From: Rhodospirillales bacterium
GTDB taxonomy: Bacteria > Pseudomonadota > Alphaproteobacteria > Acetobacterales > Acetobacteraceae
DNA: 5,363 nt
NCBI GenBank assembly: GCA_018971455.1
Contig: JAGXAV010000183.1
Location: 1-5,363 of the forward strand
Direction: 5' to 3'
A program made the position numbers and the translations under genes. Every line of letters begins with the position of its first letter. The first letter of the stretch is position 1. The notes beneath the pieces are model-generated. The model searched no databases, had not been told where the DNA came from, and worked only from the letters and a program-made list of their open reading frames with translations. This document shows positions 1 to 5,363 of this stretch, piece by piece.

Positions 1-1474
1 CGAGGGCTTCGAGGCGGCGCTGCGCCGCGGCCGGAATGCCGGCCTCGGCCTCGACCTTTCCCTTGAACGGGAACAGGCGCGGGAAATCGATCGCCTCCTG
101 GATGTCCATGCCATAGTCGAACATGTTGGTGAGCACGAGGGACTGGCCCATGGGCTGGAAATGCCCGCCCATGACGCCGAACGGCATCACCGCCTCGCCA
201 TTCTTCGTCACCATGCCGGGGATGATGGTGTGCATCGGCCGCTTGCCCGGCGCGATGCAGTTAGGGTGGCCGCGCTCAACCCGGAAGCCGAAGCCGCGAT
301 TATGCAGCAGCACGCCCGATTCCTGCGCCAGGATGCCGGAGCCGAAGCCCTGGAAGAGCGAGTTGATGAAGCTGCACGCATTGCCGTCGCGATCGACGAC
401 GCAGAGATAGACGGTGTCGGCATGCACCGGCAGTGCGGCCGCGCCGGCGGCGGGCATGTGGGCGATGGCGGCGCCGTCGTCGATCAGGCCGCGCAGGGCG
501 CCGAGATAGGCCGGATCGAGGAGTCGGCCGACCGGCACGTCCGCCTGCGCGGGATCGGCGAGGAAGGCGTCGCGGTCGCGAAAGGCGAGCCGGCAGGCCT
601 CGATGTGGCGGTGCAGGCGGGTCGTGCCGAGCGGCCCGTCCGGCGCGGGGCCGAAGCCTTCGAGGATGCCGAGCATCATCAGCGCGAACATGCCGGCGCC
701 GTTCGGCGGGCACTGCCAGACCTCGTGCCCCTGCCAGGGGATGCGCACCGGGGTGACGAACTCGGCACCGTTGAGCCCGGCGGCGAAATCGGCCTCCGTG
801 TGCAGCCCGCCGCGGGCGCGCAGGGTGGCGACCATGTCGGCGGCGATCGGTCCCTCGTAGAAGGCGCGCGCGCCGTGGGCGGCAATCCGCTTCAGCGTGG
901 CGGCCAGGGCGGGCTGGGCGAACATGTCGCCCATGCGCGGCGCGGCGCCGCCGGGCAGGTAGGCCTGCGCCCCGCCCTTCGCCAGCTTGTCCACACCGCT
1001 CGCCCAGTCATGCGCGACGCGCGCATGCACCGGGTGGCCGTGCTCGGCGAAGGCGATGGCCGGGCGCAGCAATTCGTCGAGCCCCTTGGTGCCGTGCGCG
1101 TCGAGCAGCGTCTGCCAGGCGGAGATGGCGCCGGGCACCGTGACCGCGTGGGGCGACATATTGTCCAGGGCGGCAATGCCGGCGCGCTCGAACCAGTCGA
1201 TGCTGGCGGCGGCGGGGGCGCGGCCGGAGCCGTTGAGGGCGACCACCTGGCGCTGGCCGGCCGGGGCGTAGAGGCAGAAGCAATCCCCGCCAATTCCGGT
1301 GGAGGCTGGCTCGATGACGCAGAGCACGGCGACGGCGGCGATGGCGGCATCGAGCGCGTTGCCGCCGGCGCGCAGCACGTCCAGCGCGGCCAGGGTGGCC
1401 GCCGGCATCGAGGTCGCCACCATACCATGGGCGGCGATGACGGGGCTGCGGCCAGGCAGGTGGAAATCACGCAT
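1..1474 (-). CDS. Gamma-glutamyltransferase-family Ntn hydrolase, YwrD-like (C-terminus cut by window edge)
   Basis: The family makes a proenzyme that cleaves itself before a threonine to form a large and a small subunit, then hydrolyses or transfers gamma-glutamyl or related acyl groups. Visible here are 491 residues; about 30-50 are probably missing at the C-terminus. The large-subunit signature TGIGGDCF lies at residues 59-66. The predicted cleavage and nucleophile threonine is Thr354 (DTVYLCVVD), encoded at 413-415. Further family motifs are PNCIAPGKRP (404-413) and the oxyanion-hole Gly436-Gly437. The N-terminus (MRDFHLPGRSP) has no signal peptide, so a cytoplasmic location is likely, unlike periplasmic E. 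coli Ggt. The ATG at 1474 is preceded by GGAGA six bases upstream. The gene follows the SDR by 27 nt, so it is probably in the same operon. Most residues that bind the gamma-glutamyl group in E. coli Ggt are replaced, so the substrate may not be glutathione. Family assignment is firm; the substrate is unknown. Confidence 0.93.
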   Translation of the reverse strand, partial: MRDFHLPGRSPVIAAHGMVATSMPAATLAALDVLRAGGNALDAAIAAVAVLCVIEPASTGIGGDCFCLYAPAGQRQVVALNGSGRAPAAASIDWFERAGIAALDNMSPHAVTVPGAISAWQTLLDAHGTKGLDELLRPAIAFAEHGHPVHARVAHDWASGVDKLAKGGAQAYLPGGAAPRMGDMFAQPALAATLKRIAAHGARAFYEGPIAADMVATLRARGGLHTEADFAAGLNGAEFVTPVRIPWQGHEVWQCPPNGAGMFALMMLGILEGFGPAPDGPLGTTRLHRHIEACRLAFRDRDAFLADPAQADVPVGRLLDPAYLGALRGLIDDGAAIAHMPAAGAAALPVHADTVYLCVVDRDGNACSFINSLFQGFGSGILAQESGVLLHNRGFGFRVERGHPNCIAPGKRPMHTIIPGMVTKNGEAVMPFGVMGGHFQPMGQSLVLTNMFDYGMDIQEAIDFPRLFPFKGKVEAEAGIPAAAQRRLEAL

Positions 1475-1480
1475 GTCGTA

Positions 1481-1485
1481 TCTCC
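1481..1485 (-). promoter_or_regulatory. Ribosome binding site of the GGT-family gene
   Basis: Read on the minus strand, GGAGA lies six bases upstream of the ATG at 1474. It sits in the 27-nt gap after the SDR stop codon. It supports this ATG as the start, with translation initiated independently of the SDR. Confidence 0.65.
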
Positions 1486-1501
1486 AACGGGGCGAACCCC
1501 T

Positions 1502-2248
1502 CTACTGCGCGGTCCAGCCCCCGTCCACCCGGAGCGATGTGCCGGTGATCATGCCGGCGCCGTCCGAGGCAAGAAACAGCACGGCGGCGGCGATGTCGCC
1601 GACCTCGCCGCCACGGCCGAGGGGGATGCGCGAGAGCACGTCCGCGGCGAAGTCCGGGTCGTCGAGGAAGGGGCGGGTCAGTTCGGTGGCGATGAAGGTG
1701 GGGGCGATGGTGTTGACGCGGATACCGTGCGGCGCGAGCTCGATGGCCATCGCCTTGGACAGCCCCTCGATGGCGTGCTTGGTGGCGCAGTAGGCGACCC
1801 GGCGCGGGCCGCCGACATGGCCCATCTGCGACGAGGTGTGGATAATGCGCCCGGCGATGCCGGCCGCCACCATGCGCCGGGCCACGGCCTGGGCGACGAC
1901 GAAGGCGGCGCGGACATTGACGTCGAACAACGCATCGAAGGTAGCGAGGTCGGTGTCGAGGAAGCGTTGCAGGCGATTGATGCCGGCATTGTTGAACAGG
2001 ATGTCGAACGGCTCCGCCGCGTCCACCGCCGCGCACACCGCGCCGGATTCGGTGACGTCGAGCACCAGCGCCTCGGCCGCAAGACCACGGCCGCGCAGAT
2101 CCGCCACCGCCGCGCCGAGCTGGGCCGCGCGGCGGGCGGCGAGCACGACATGCGCGCCGGCCTCGGCGAGCGCCTGGGCGGCGGCCAGGCCGATGCCGGA
2201 GCTGGCACCGGTGACCAGGGCGCGCTGTCCATCCAGGCGAATCCGCAT
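1502..2248 (-). CDS. SDR-family NAD(P)-dependent oxidoreductase (FabG-like)
   Basis: This is a classical short-chain dehydrogenase/reductase of 248 residues, a normal length for the class. The Rossmann cofactor motif TGASSGIG is at 13-20, NNAG at 86-89, and the catalytic tetrad is Asn111, Ser140, Tyr153 and Lys157 (YCATK). The C-terminal part has the usual PLGRGGEVGDIA segment and ends in the typical G-TSLRVDGGW. The end of the second beta strand reads VVLAARR, with arginines and no Asp, which favours NADP(H) over NAD(H); this is inference. The reading frame stays open upstream to 2494, but the ATG at 2248 is preceded by a strong GGAGGA and places the Rossmann motif at the usual distance, so I chose it. 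It is the first gene of a leftward operon with the GGT-family gene. The substrate cannot be read from sequence: an acyl-ACP, sugar acid or other alcohol/ketone is possible. Confidence 0.93.
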   Translation of the reverse strand: MRIRLDGQRALVTGASSGIGLAAAQALAEAGAHVVLAARRAAQLGAAVADLRGRGLAAEALVLDVTESGAVCAAVDAAEPFDILFNNAGINRLQRFLDTDLATFDALFDVNVRAAFVVAQAVARRMVAAGIAGRIIHTSSQMGHVGGPRRVAYCATKHAIEGLSKAMAIELAPHGIRVNTIAPTFIATELTRPFLDDPDFAADVLSRIPLGRGGEVGDIAAAVLFLASDGAGMITGTSLRVDGGWTAQ

Positions 2249-2253
2249 GAAGT

Positions 2254-2259
2254 TCCTCC
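2254..2259 (-). promoter_or_regulatory. Strong Shine-Dalgarno that fixes the SDR start
   Basis: On the minus strand GGAGGA lies five bases upstream of the ATG at 2248. It matches the anti-Shine-Dalgarno core almost perfectly. It decides the SDR start in favour of 2248 over the longer open frame that reaches 2494 and would overlap csaA on the other strand. Confidence 0.8.
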
Positions 2260-2270
2260 GCCGCCACGCT

Positions 2271-2294
2271 CCCATTGCCTCGCCCCATTGGCAA
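2271..2294. repeat. Direct and inverted short repeats in the divergent intergenic region (possible operator)
   Basis: CCCATTG occurs at 2271-2277 and again at 2284-2290, a 13-bp period. The same stretch contains a perfect inverted pair, TTGCC at 2275-2279 and GGCAA at 2290-2294, with a 10-base spacer. The second elements overlap the -35 box of the predicted csaA promoter. This layout would suit a dimeric regulator acting on csaA-gpt, the SDR operon, or both. The repeats are short and could be chance; no regulator gene is in the window. Confidence 0.3.
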
Positions 2295-2316
2295 CCGGGC
2301 CGCGACGGGGAATCAT
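2288..2316 (+). promoter_or_regulatory. Predicted sigma-70-type promoter for csaA-gpt
   Basis: A -35 box TTGGCA (2288-2293, five of six matches to TTGACA) and a -10 box AATCAT (2311-2316, four of six matches to TATAAT) are separated by the ideal 17 bases. Transcription would begin near 2323, giving a leader of about 20 nt before the GTG at 2343. No comparably good promoter was found for the leftward SDR operon in the same intergenic region. Confidence 0.5.
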
Positions 2317-2342
2317 GGCGCCGGCAACGAACGGGCGGGACA

Positions 2343-2675
2343 GTGGCAAACATCGAGGATTTCGACCGGCTGGACATCCGCACCGGAACGGTGGTGGACG
2401 CGCAGCCCTTTCCCGAGGCGCGCAAACCGGCGATCAAGCTGTGGGTCGATTGCGGCGGCGCGATCGGCGTGAAGCGCTCGTCCGCGCAGATCACCGAGCA
2501 TTACCGGCTCGACCAGCTGATCGGCCGGCAGGTGCTCTGCGTGGTGAATTTTCCGCCGCGCCAGATCGGGCCCTTTCTCAGCGAGGTGCTGACCCTCGGC
2601 GTGCCGGACGAGGATGGTGCCGTCGTGCTGCTGAAGCCCGATTTCAAGGTTCCCGATGGCGGGCGGATGTTCTGA
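2343..2675 (+). CDS. csaA: tRNA-binding-domain protein CsaA
   Basis: This 110-residue protein is a single OB-fold tRNA-binding domain, the usual length for CsaA (about 110). Bacterial CsaA has been described as an export-related chaperone that binds unfolded or presecretory proteins; its fold is that of the tRNA-binding domain of MetRS and Trbp111, and it acts as a dimer in the cytoplasm. Family hallmarks are DIRTGTV (11-17), PFPEARKPA (22-30), GVKRSSAQIT (42-51), VVNFPPRQIGP (67-77) and LGVPDEDG (85-92). The start is GTG at 2343, giving (V)ANIEDFDRLDIR as in homologues; no in-frame ATG lies close upstream. A purine-rich GGGCGGGA ends only two bases before the GTG, so the ribosome binding site is suboptimal. 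Its stop overlaps the gpt start by one base. The biological role in alphaproteobacteria is not settled. Confidence 0.94.
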   Translation: MANIEDFDRLDIRTGTVVDAQPFPEARKPAIKLWVDCGGAIGVKRSSAQITEHYRLDQLIGRQVLCVVNFPPRQIGPFLSEVLTLGVPDEDGAVVLLKPDFKVPDGGRMF

Positions 2676-3151
2676 TGGCCGAGCATTATTACACCGTCAC
2701 CTGGGACCAGCTGCACCGTGATGCCCGCGCGCTCGCCTGGCGGCTGATCGAACGGGGACCGTACCGGGGCATCGTCGCCATCACCCGCGGCGGCCTCATT
2801 CCCGCGGCCATCGTGGCGCGCGAGATGGAGGTGCGGCTGATCGAAAGCGTCTGCGTCGTCACCTATGACGAGGAGAAGAAGGGCGAGGCGACGGTCACCA
2901 AGCTGCCGGTGGCCGCCGGCGACGGCGAGGGGTTTCTCATCGTCGATGATCTGGTCGATACCGGCACCACGGCGCGCATCGTGCGCGCGCTGCTGCCCAA
3001 GGCGCATTTCGCCTGCGTCTACGCCAAGCCCGCGGCGCGCAGCCTGATCGACAGCTTCGTCACCGAAGTGTCCCAGGATACCTGGATCCTGTTTCCCTGG
3101 GACACCGAATTGCAGGCCGCGGTACCGCTGGCCAAGCGCGGGCGGGGCTGA
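2675..3151 (+). CDS. gpt: Xanthine-guanine phosphoribosyltransferase
   Basis: Gpt transfers the phosphoribosyl group of PRPP to xanthine, guanine or, less well, hypoxanthine, giving XMP, GMP or IMP in purine salvage. The 158-residue product closely follows E. coli Gpt (152 residues) throughout. It has an N-terminal VTWDQLHRDAR, the RGG loop (38-40), the PRPP-binding segment FLIVDDLVDTGTT (87-99) with the acidic pair Asp91-Asp92, the KPA purine-site lysine (Lys118), and DTW at 135-137, whose Trp stacks on the base in the E. coli enzyme. The ATG at 2675 shares its A with the csaA TGA stop (TGATG), which points to translational coupling; GGGCGGA lies seven bases upstream. It is probably peripheral or cytoplasmic, with no signal or membrane segment. 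It ends six bases before the stop of the convergent MetX-like gene. Confidence 0.97.
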   Translation: MAEHYYTVTWDQLHRDARALAWRLIERGPYRGIVAITRGGLIPAAIVAREMEVRLIESVCVVTYDEEKKGEATVTKLPVAAGDGEGFLIVDDLVDTGTTARIVRALLPKAHFACVYAKPAARSLIDSFVTEVSQDTWILFPWDTELQAAVPLAKRGRG

Positions 3152-3167
3152 GGCGCGTCACCCCGCC
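3141..3167. terminator. Inverted repeat across two convergent stop codons, candidate bidirectional terminator
   Basis: GGCGGGG (3141-3147) pairs perfectly with CCCCGCC (3161-3167). After one unpaired C (3148), the gpt stop TGA (3149-3151) can pair with TCA (3158-3160), the complement of the opposing gene's stop codon, leaving a six-base loop. The stem is therefore seven plus three base pairs around a bulge. No T-run follows on either strand, so it is not a textbook intrinsic terminator. It is the only candidate between the two convergent operons. Confidence 0.4.
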
Positions 3168-4189
3168 TCGGCCATGAAGGCGGCCAGTGCCGGGGCCCAT
3201 TTGGCGGCGTCGGCGCCGGAAGCCATGTGGCCGAGCTCGCTGTCGATCTCGACATAGGTGGCGCGCACCCCGGCCGCGCGCAGTGCGGCCATCACGCCGG
3301 GCGCCAGCGTCGGCGGGAACACCGAGTCGGTGCGGCTCAGCGCGTAGAGGACCCGGGCGCGGATGGACGGGAAGCGCGGGGTGAGGTCGAAATCCAGCAG
3401 GGCGCGGCCGAGCACCAGCAGGGAATTGGCGTCGAAGGCGCGCGCCCACCCTCCGGCGATCCGGCGGATTTCGGCGTCCCGCGCGGCGGGGTCGGGAAAG
3501 CGGGCCATCAGATCGGCCTCGATGCCGTAGCGGCGGAGCGTCTCGACGCGGATGTCGGTCATCGTCGCATCGACGCCGCCGGTGGCATAGTAATGCCCGC
3601 CATTCCAGCCGGGATCGCGCGCGAGGCGGGCTTCCAGCGCGTCCATGTCGTGCCCGTCCGGCCGGCGCGGGGCGCTGACGGCGGGCACGATGGCATCGAC
3701 GAAATCGGGAAAATCCACCGCCCATTGGAAGGCCTGAAAGCCGCCATAGGACGGCCCGGCGACGGCGGCGAGATGGCGCACGCCGAGGCGTTCGAGCAGG
3801 GCGCGCTGGGCGGCAACGATGTCGGCCACGGTGATGGCCGGGAAGTCCGGGCCGTACGGCCGGCCGGTGGCGGGGTTGAGGCTGCGCGGCGCCGTCGAGC
3901 CATGGGCCGAGCCGAGCATGTTGGAGCTGACGACGAAGTACCGCTCGGTGTCGATCGGCTTGCCGGGGCCGACCAGCGCGTTCCACGGCCCCTCGGAGGA
4001 GCCCGCCATGGAATGGCTGCTGGTGTAGCCATGGGTGAGCAGCACGGCGTTGCGCCCGTCCGGCGTGAGTCGGCCGAGGGTTTCGTAGGCCAGTGCCGCG
4101 CGCGGCAGAACCGCGCCGCTGGCCAGGCGCAGATCGCCGATTTCGCCCACCAGGCCTTTTTTGCGCACCGAGTCCTGCATGATATCCAC
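3158..4189 (-). CDS. Alpha/beta-hydrolase of the homoserine O-acetyltransferase (MetX) superfamily
   Basis: This 343-residue protein follows the MetX fold over its whole length. Shared segments include VGPGKPIDT (73-81), SNMLGSAHGST (89-99), NPATGRPYG (105-113) and DFP-IT-AD-V-AQ (115-128). The predicted triad is Ser147 (GPSYGG), Asp288 (TDSVFPP) and His321 (LGHMA). True MetX enzymes acetylate homoserine with acetyl-CoA, but the signatures differ here: HGYTS at 53-57 replaces HALTG/HALSG, GPSYGG replaces GGSMGG, SAHGSTAP replaces GC-GSTGP, and GHM replaces GHD. The substrate may differ, or it may be a hydrolase. The start is GTG at 4189, one base after the upstream stop; an ATG at 4180 would shorten it by three residues and is equally possible. 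No signal peptide is visible. It is the second gene of a leftward operon. Confidence 0.88.
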   Translation of the reverse strand: MDIMQDSVRKKGLVGEIGDLRLASGAVLPRAALAYETLGRLTPDGRNAVLLTHGYTSSHSMAGSSEGPWNALVGPGKPIDTERYFVVSSNMLGSAHGSTAPRSLNPATGRPYGPDFPAITVADIVAAQRALLERLGVRHLAAVAGPSYGGFQAFQWAVDFPDFVDAIVPAVSAPRRPDGHDMDALEARLARDPGWNGGHYYATGGVDATMTDIRVETLRRYGIEADLMARFPDPAARDAEIRRIAGGWARAFDANSLLVLGRALLDFDLTPRFPSIRARVLYALSRTDSVFPPTLAPGVMAALRAAGVRATYVEIDSELGHMASGADAAKWAPALAAFMAEAG

Positions 4190-4190
4190 C

Positions 4191-5363
4191 CTATCCTTCC
4201 GCCAACGGTTCCTGGCTCACCTGCACGCGCTCGACCCGCCTGCCGTCCATCGCCACCACCTCGAACAGCCAGCCGCCAAAGACGATACGGTCGCCCGGCT
4301 GGGGCACGCGGCGCAGCAGGGCGAGCACGAGCCCGGCGAGCGTGTGATAGCTGCCGGCCGCCGGCAAGTCCGGCAGATCGAGCCGGGCCTTCACCTCATC
4401 CACCGGCATGGCGGCATCGAGCAGCAGCGTGCCCTGCTCGGGCTCCGTGCCCGGTTCGGGCGGGGCCGGCTCGACATCGCCGACGATGGCCTGCAGCACG
4501 TCGGCGGCGGTCACGACTCCCTCGAAGCTGCCATATTCGTCGAGCACCAGGGCGAGGCCCAGCAGGTCCGATTTCAGGCGCTCCAGCGCGTCGAGCGCGG
4601 TCACCGTGTCGGGCATGACCATGGGCTGGCGCAGGGCGGCGGCGATCGAGAGTTCCTTGCCGTCGAGGATGCGGTCCAGCATGTCCTTGGCCTGCACCAC
4701 GCCGACCACGTTGTCGATCGAGCGGTCGCAGACGACGAAGCGGGAATGCGGCGCCGCCTTGAGGGTGGCGATGATGTCGCGGGCGGGATCGGTGCGGTCG
4801 ATCCAGGCGATTTCGGTGCGCGGCGTCATGATCGCGCGCACCGGCTTGTCGGCCAGGCGCAGCACGCGCTCGATCATGTCGCGCTCTTCGCTCTCCAGCA
4901 CGCCGGTCTCCTCTCCCTCGGCGAGCAGCGCCTTGAGCTCCTCCTCCGTCACCGTCGCCGGGCCGCCGGCATGGACGCCGAACAGGCGCAGCACCTGGCG
5001 CGAGGACCAGCCGAGCAGCCAGACCACCGGCAGGGTGGCGGAGGAGACGCCGGCCAGCGGGCGGGCCACCACGGCGGCGACCCGCTCGGGCGCGCGCAGC
5101 GCGAGCTGCTTGGGAACCAGCTCGCCGAGCACCAGGGTGAGATAGGTGATCGCCACCACCACCACCGCGAGGGCCAGGCTGTTGGCGAAGGGGGCCAGGC
5201 GCGGCACGCCGGCGAAGAGCGGGGCGATGCGGTCGGCGACCCGGGCACCGCCGAACACGCCGTCGAGGATGCCGACCAGGGTGATGCCGACCTGCACCGC
5301 CGGCAGGAAGCGCTGCGGATCCTCGGCGAGCAGGCGGGCGCGCGCGGCGCCGGCCACCCCCTG
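4191..5363 (-). CDS. DUF21/CNNM-CBS-CorC_HlyC membrane protein (hemolysin/CorC family), N-terminus cut by window edge
   Basis: The visible 390 residues belong to the widespread hemolysin-like inner-membrane family. Members are related to CNNM magnesium transporters and to E. coli YtfL/YoaE-type proteins and are implicated in cation (magnesium) or polyamine efflux. In order from the first visible residue they show: FLPAVQVGITLVGIL (19-33, DUF21 core), a membrane segment near 61-80 ending in GELVPK (80-85), a third hydrophobic segment near 100-118, a linker helix rich in acidic residues (137-172), a first CBS motif with MTPR (179-182), a second with LVLDEYG (272-278), and a C-terminal CorC_HlyC domain (about 312-384). 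The first membrane helix, some 40-60 residues, lies beyond the right edge, so the GTG at 5355-5357 is not the real start. The stop (4191-4193) is one base from the next gene's GTG. Transported ion not determinable. Confidence 0.93.
   Translation of the reverse strand, partial: QGVAGAARARLLAEDPQRFLPAVQVGITLVGILDGVFGGARVADRIAPLFAGVPRLAPFANSLALAVVVVAITYLTLVLGELVPKQLALRAPERVAAVVARPLAGVSSATLPVVWLLGWSSRQVLRLFGVHAGGPATVTEEELKALLAEGEETGVLESEERDMIERVLRLADKPVRAIMTPRTEIAWIDRTDPARDIIATLKAAPHSRFVVCDRSIDNVVGVVQAKDMLDRILDGKELSIAAALRQPMVMPDTVTALDALERLKSDLLGLALVLDEYGSFEGVVTAADVLQAIVGDVEPAPPEPGTEPEQGTLLLDAAMPVDEVKARLDLPDLPAAGSYHTLAGLVLALLRRVPQPGDRIVFGGWLFEVVAMDGRRVERVQVSQEPLAEG

Noticed and set aside
1502..2494. 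A longer SDR protein starting at 2494 with about 82 extra N-terminal residues.
   Set aside because: The extra part is antisense to csaA and the intergenic promoter region and has no SDR homology. The ATG at 2248 has an excellent Shine-Dalgarno and gives the normal family length.
1836..2675. A 279-codon version of the csaA frame beginning at 1836.
   Set aside because: The first 169 codons are antisense to the SDR gene or in the intergenic region and are compositionally biased. CsaA homology begins at the GTG at 2343.
161..3151. A 996-codon open frame on the plus strand running through the whole left half of the window into gpt.
   Set aside because: Up to 2248 it is the exact codon-register antisense of the GGT-family and SDR genes, which simply lack the rare codons TTA, CTA and TCA in this GC-rich genome. 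Its predicted protein is a low-complexity mix of Gly, Ala, Arg and His. Only its last 158 codons, gpt, look like a real protein.
3850..3861. A perfect 12-bp palindrome, GGCCGTACGGCC.
   Set aside because: It lies inside the conserved GRPYGPDFP segment of the MetX-like gene, where amino-acid constraint and high GC readily produce such palindromes. There is no partner site or regulatory context.
3227..4618. A 463-codon open frame on the plus strand opposite the MetX-like gene.
   Set aside because: It is again a codon-register antisense shadow over most of its length, with biased composition (Ala, Arg, Gly, His). It continues into the CNNM-type gene without any recognisable domain or ribosome binding site.
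4191..5357. The GTG at 5355-5357 as the true start of the CNNM-type gene.
   Set aside because: The frame is open to the window edge, and the family has an additional N-terminal membrane helix before this point. The gene is therefore truncated by the window rather than starting here.

Overview
The window is a compact stretch of bacterial chromosome. It has six protein genes, almost no non-coding DNA, and a very high GC content (roughly 70% by eye, not counted). Gene content and protein style suggest an alphaproteobacterium: an E. coli-like Gpt next to CsaA, a YwrD-type gamma-glutamyltransferase, an FabG-like dehydrogenase and a DUF21/CBS protein. A Hyphomicrobiales or Rhodospirillales/Acetobacterales member would fit. 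This is inference from style; no rRNA or other marker is present. I see no mobile element, CRISPR array, tRNA, rRNA or phage gene.

Layout, left to right. (1) A leftward operon at 1-2248 holds an SDR oxidoreductase (1502-2248) followed 27 nt later by a gamma-glutamyltransferase-family hydrolase that runs off the left edge (1-1474). (2) A 94-nt divergent intergenic region (2249-2342) carries a good sigma-70-type promoter facing right, with short direct and inverted repeats around its -35 box. (3) A rightward two-gene operon follows: csaA (2343-2675), a tRNA-binding-domain protein, overlaps by one base with gpt (2675-3151), a xanthine-guanine phosphoribosyltransferase. (4) Only six bases separate the gpt stop from the stop of the convergent leftward operon. 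An inverted repeat spans both stops and may act as a shared terminator. (5) The second leftward operon starts beyond the right edge. A DUF21/CNNM-CBS-CorC membrane protein (4191-5363, N-terminus missing) is followed after one base by an alpha/beta hydrolase of the homoserine acetyltransferase (MetX) superfamily (3158-4189).

How the genes may work together. csaA and gpt are translationally coupled and probably share a promoter. Gpt salvages guanine and xanthine using PRPP, while CsaA is a small tRNA-binding or chaperone-like protein, and the metabolic link is not obvious. The SDR and the GGT-family enzyme look co-transcribed, but their common substrate is unknown. The membrane protein and the MetX-like enzyme are tightly coupled but belong to different functional classes.

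Nothing here is clearly a new biological system. The most worthwhile leads are two enzymes that keep their family's catalytic core but have changed substrate-recognition residues (the GGT-family protein and the MetX-like protein), the stop-codon-spanning hairpin, and the repeat-decorated divergent promoter region.
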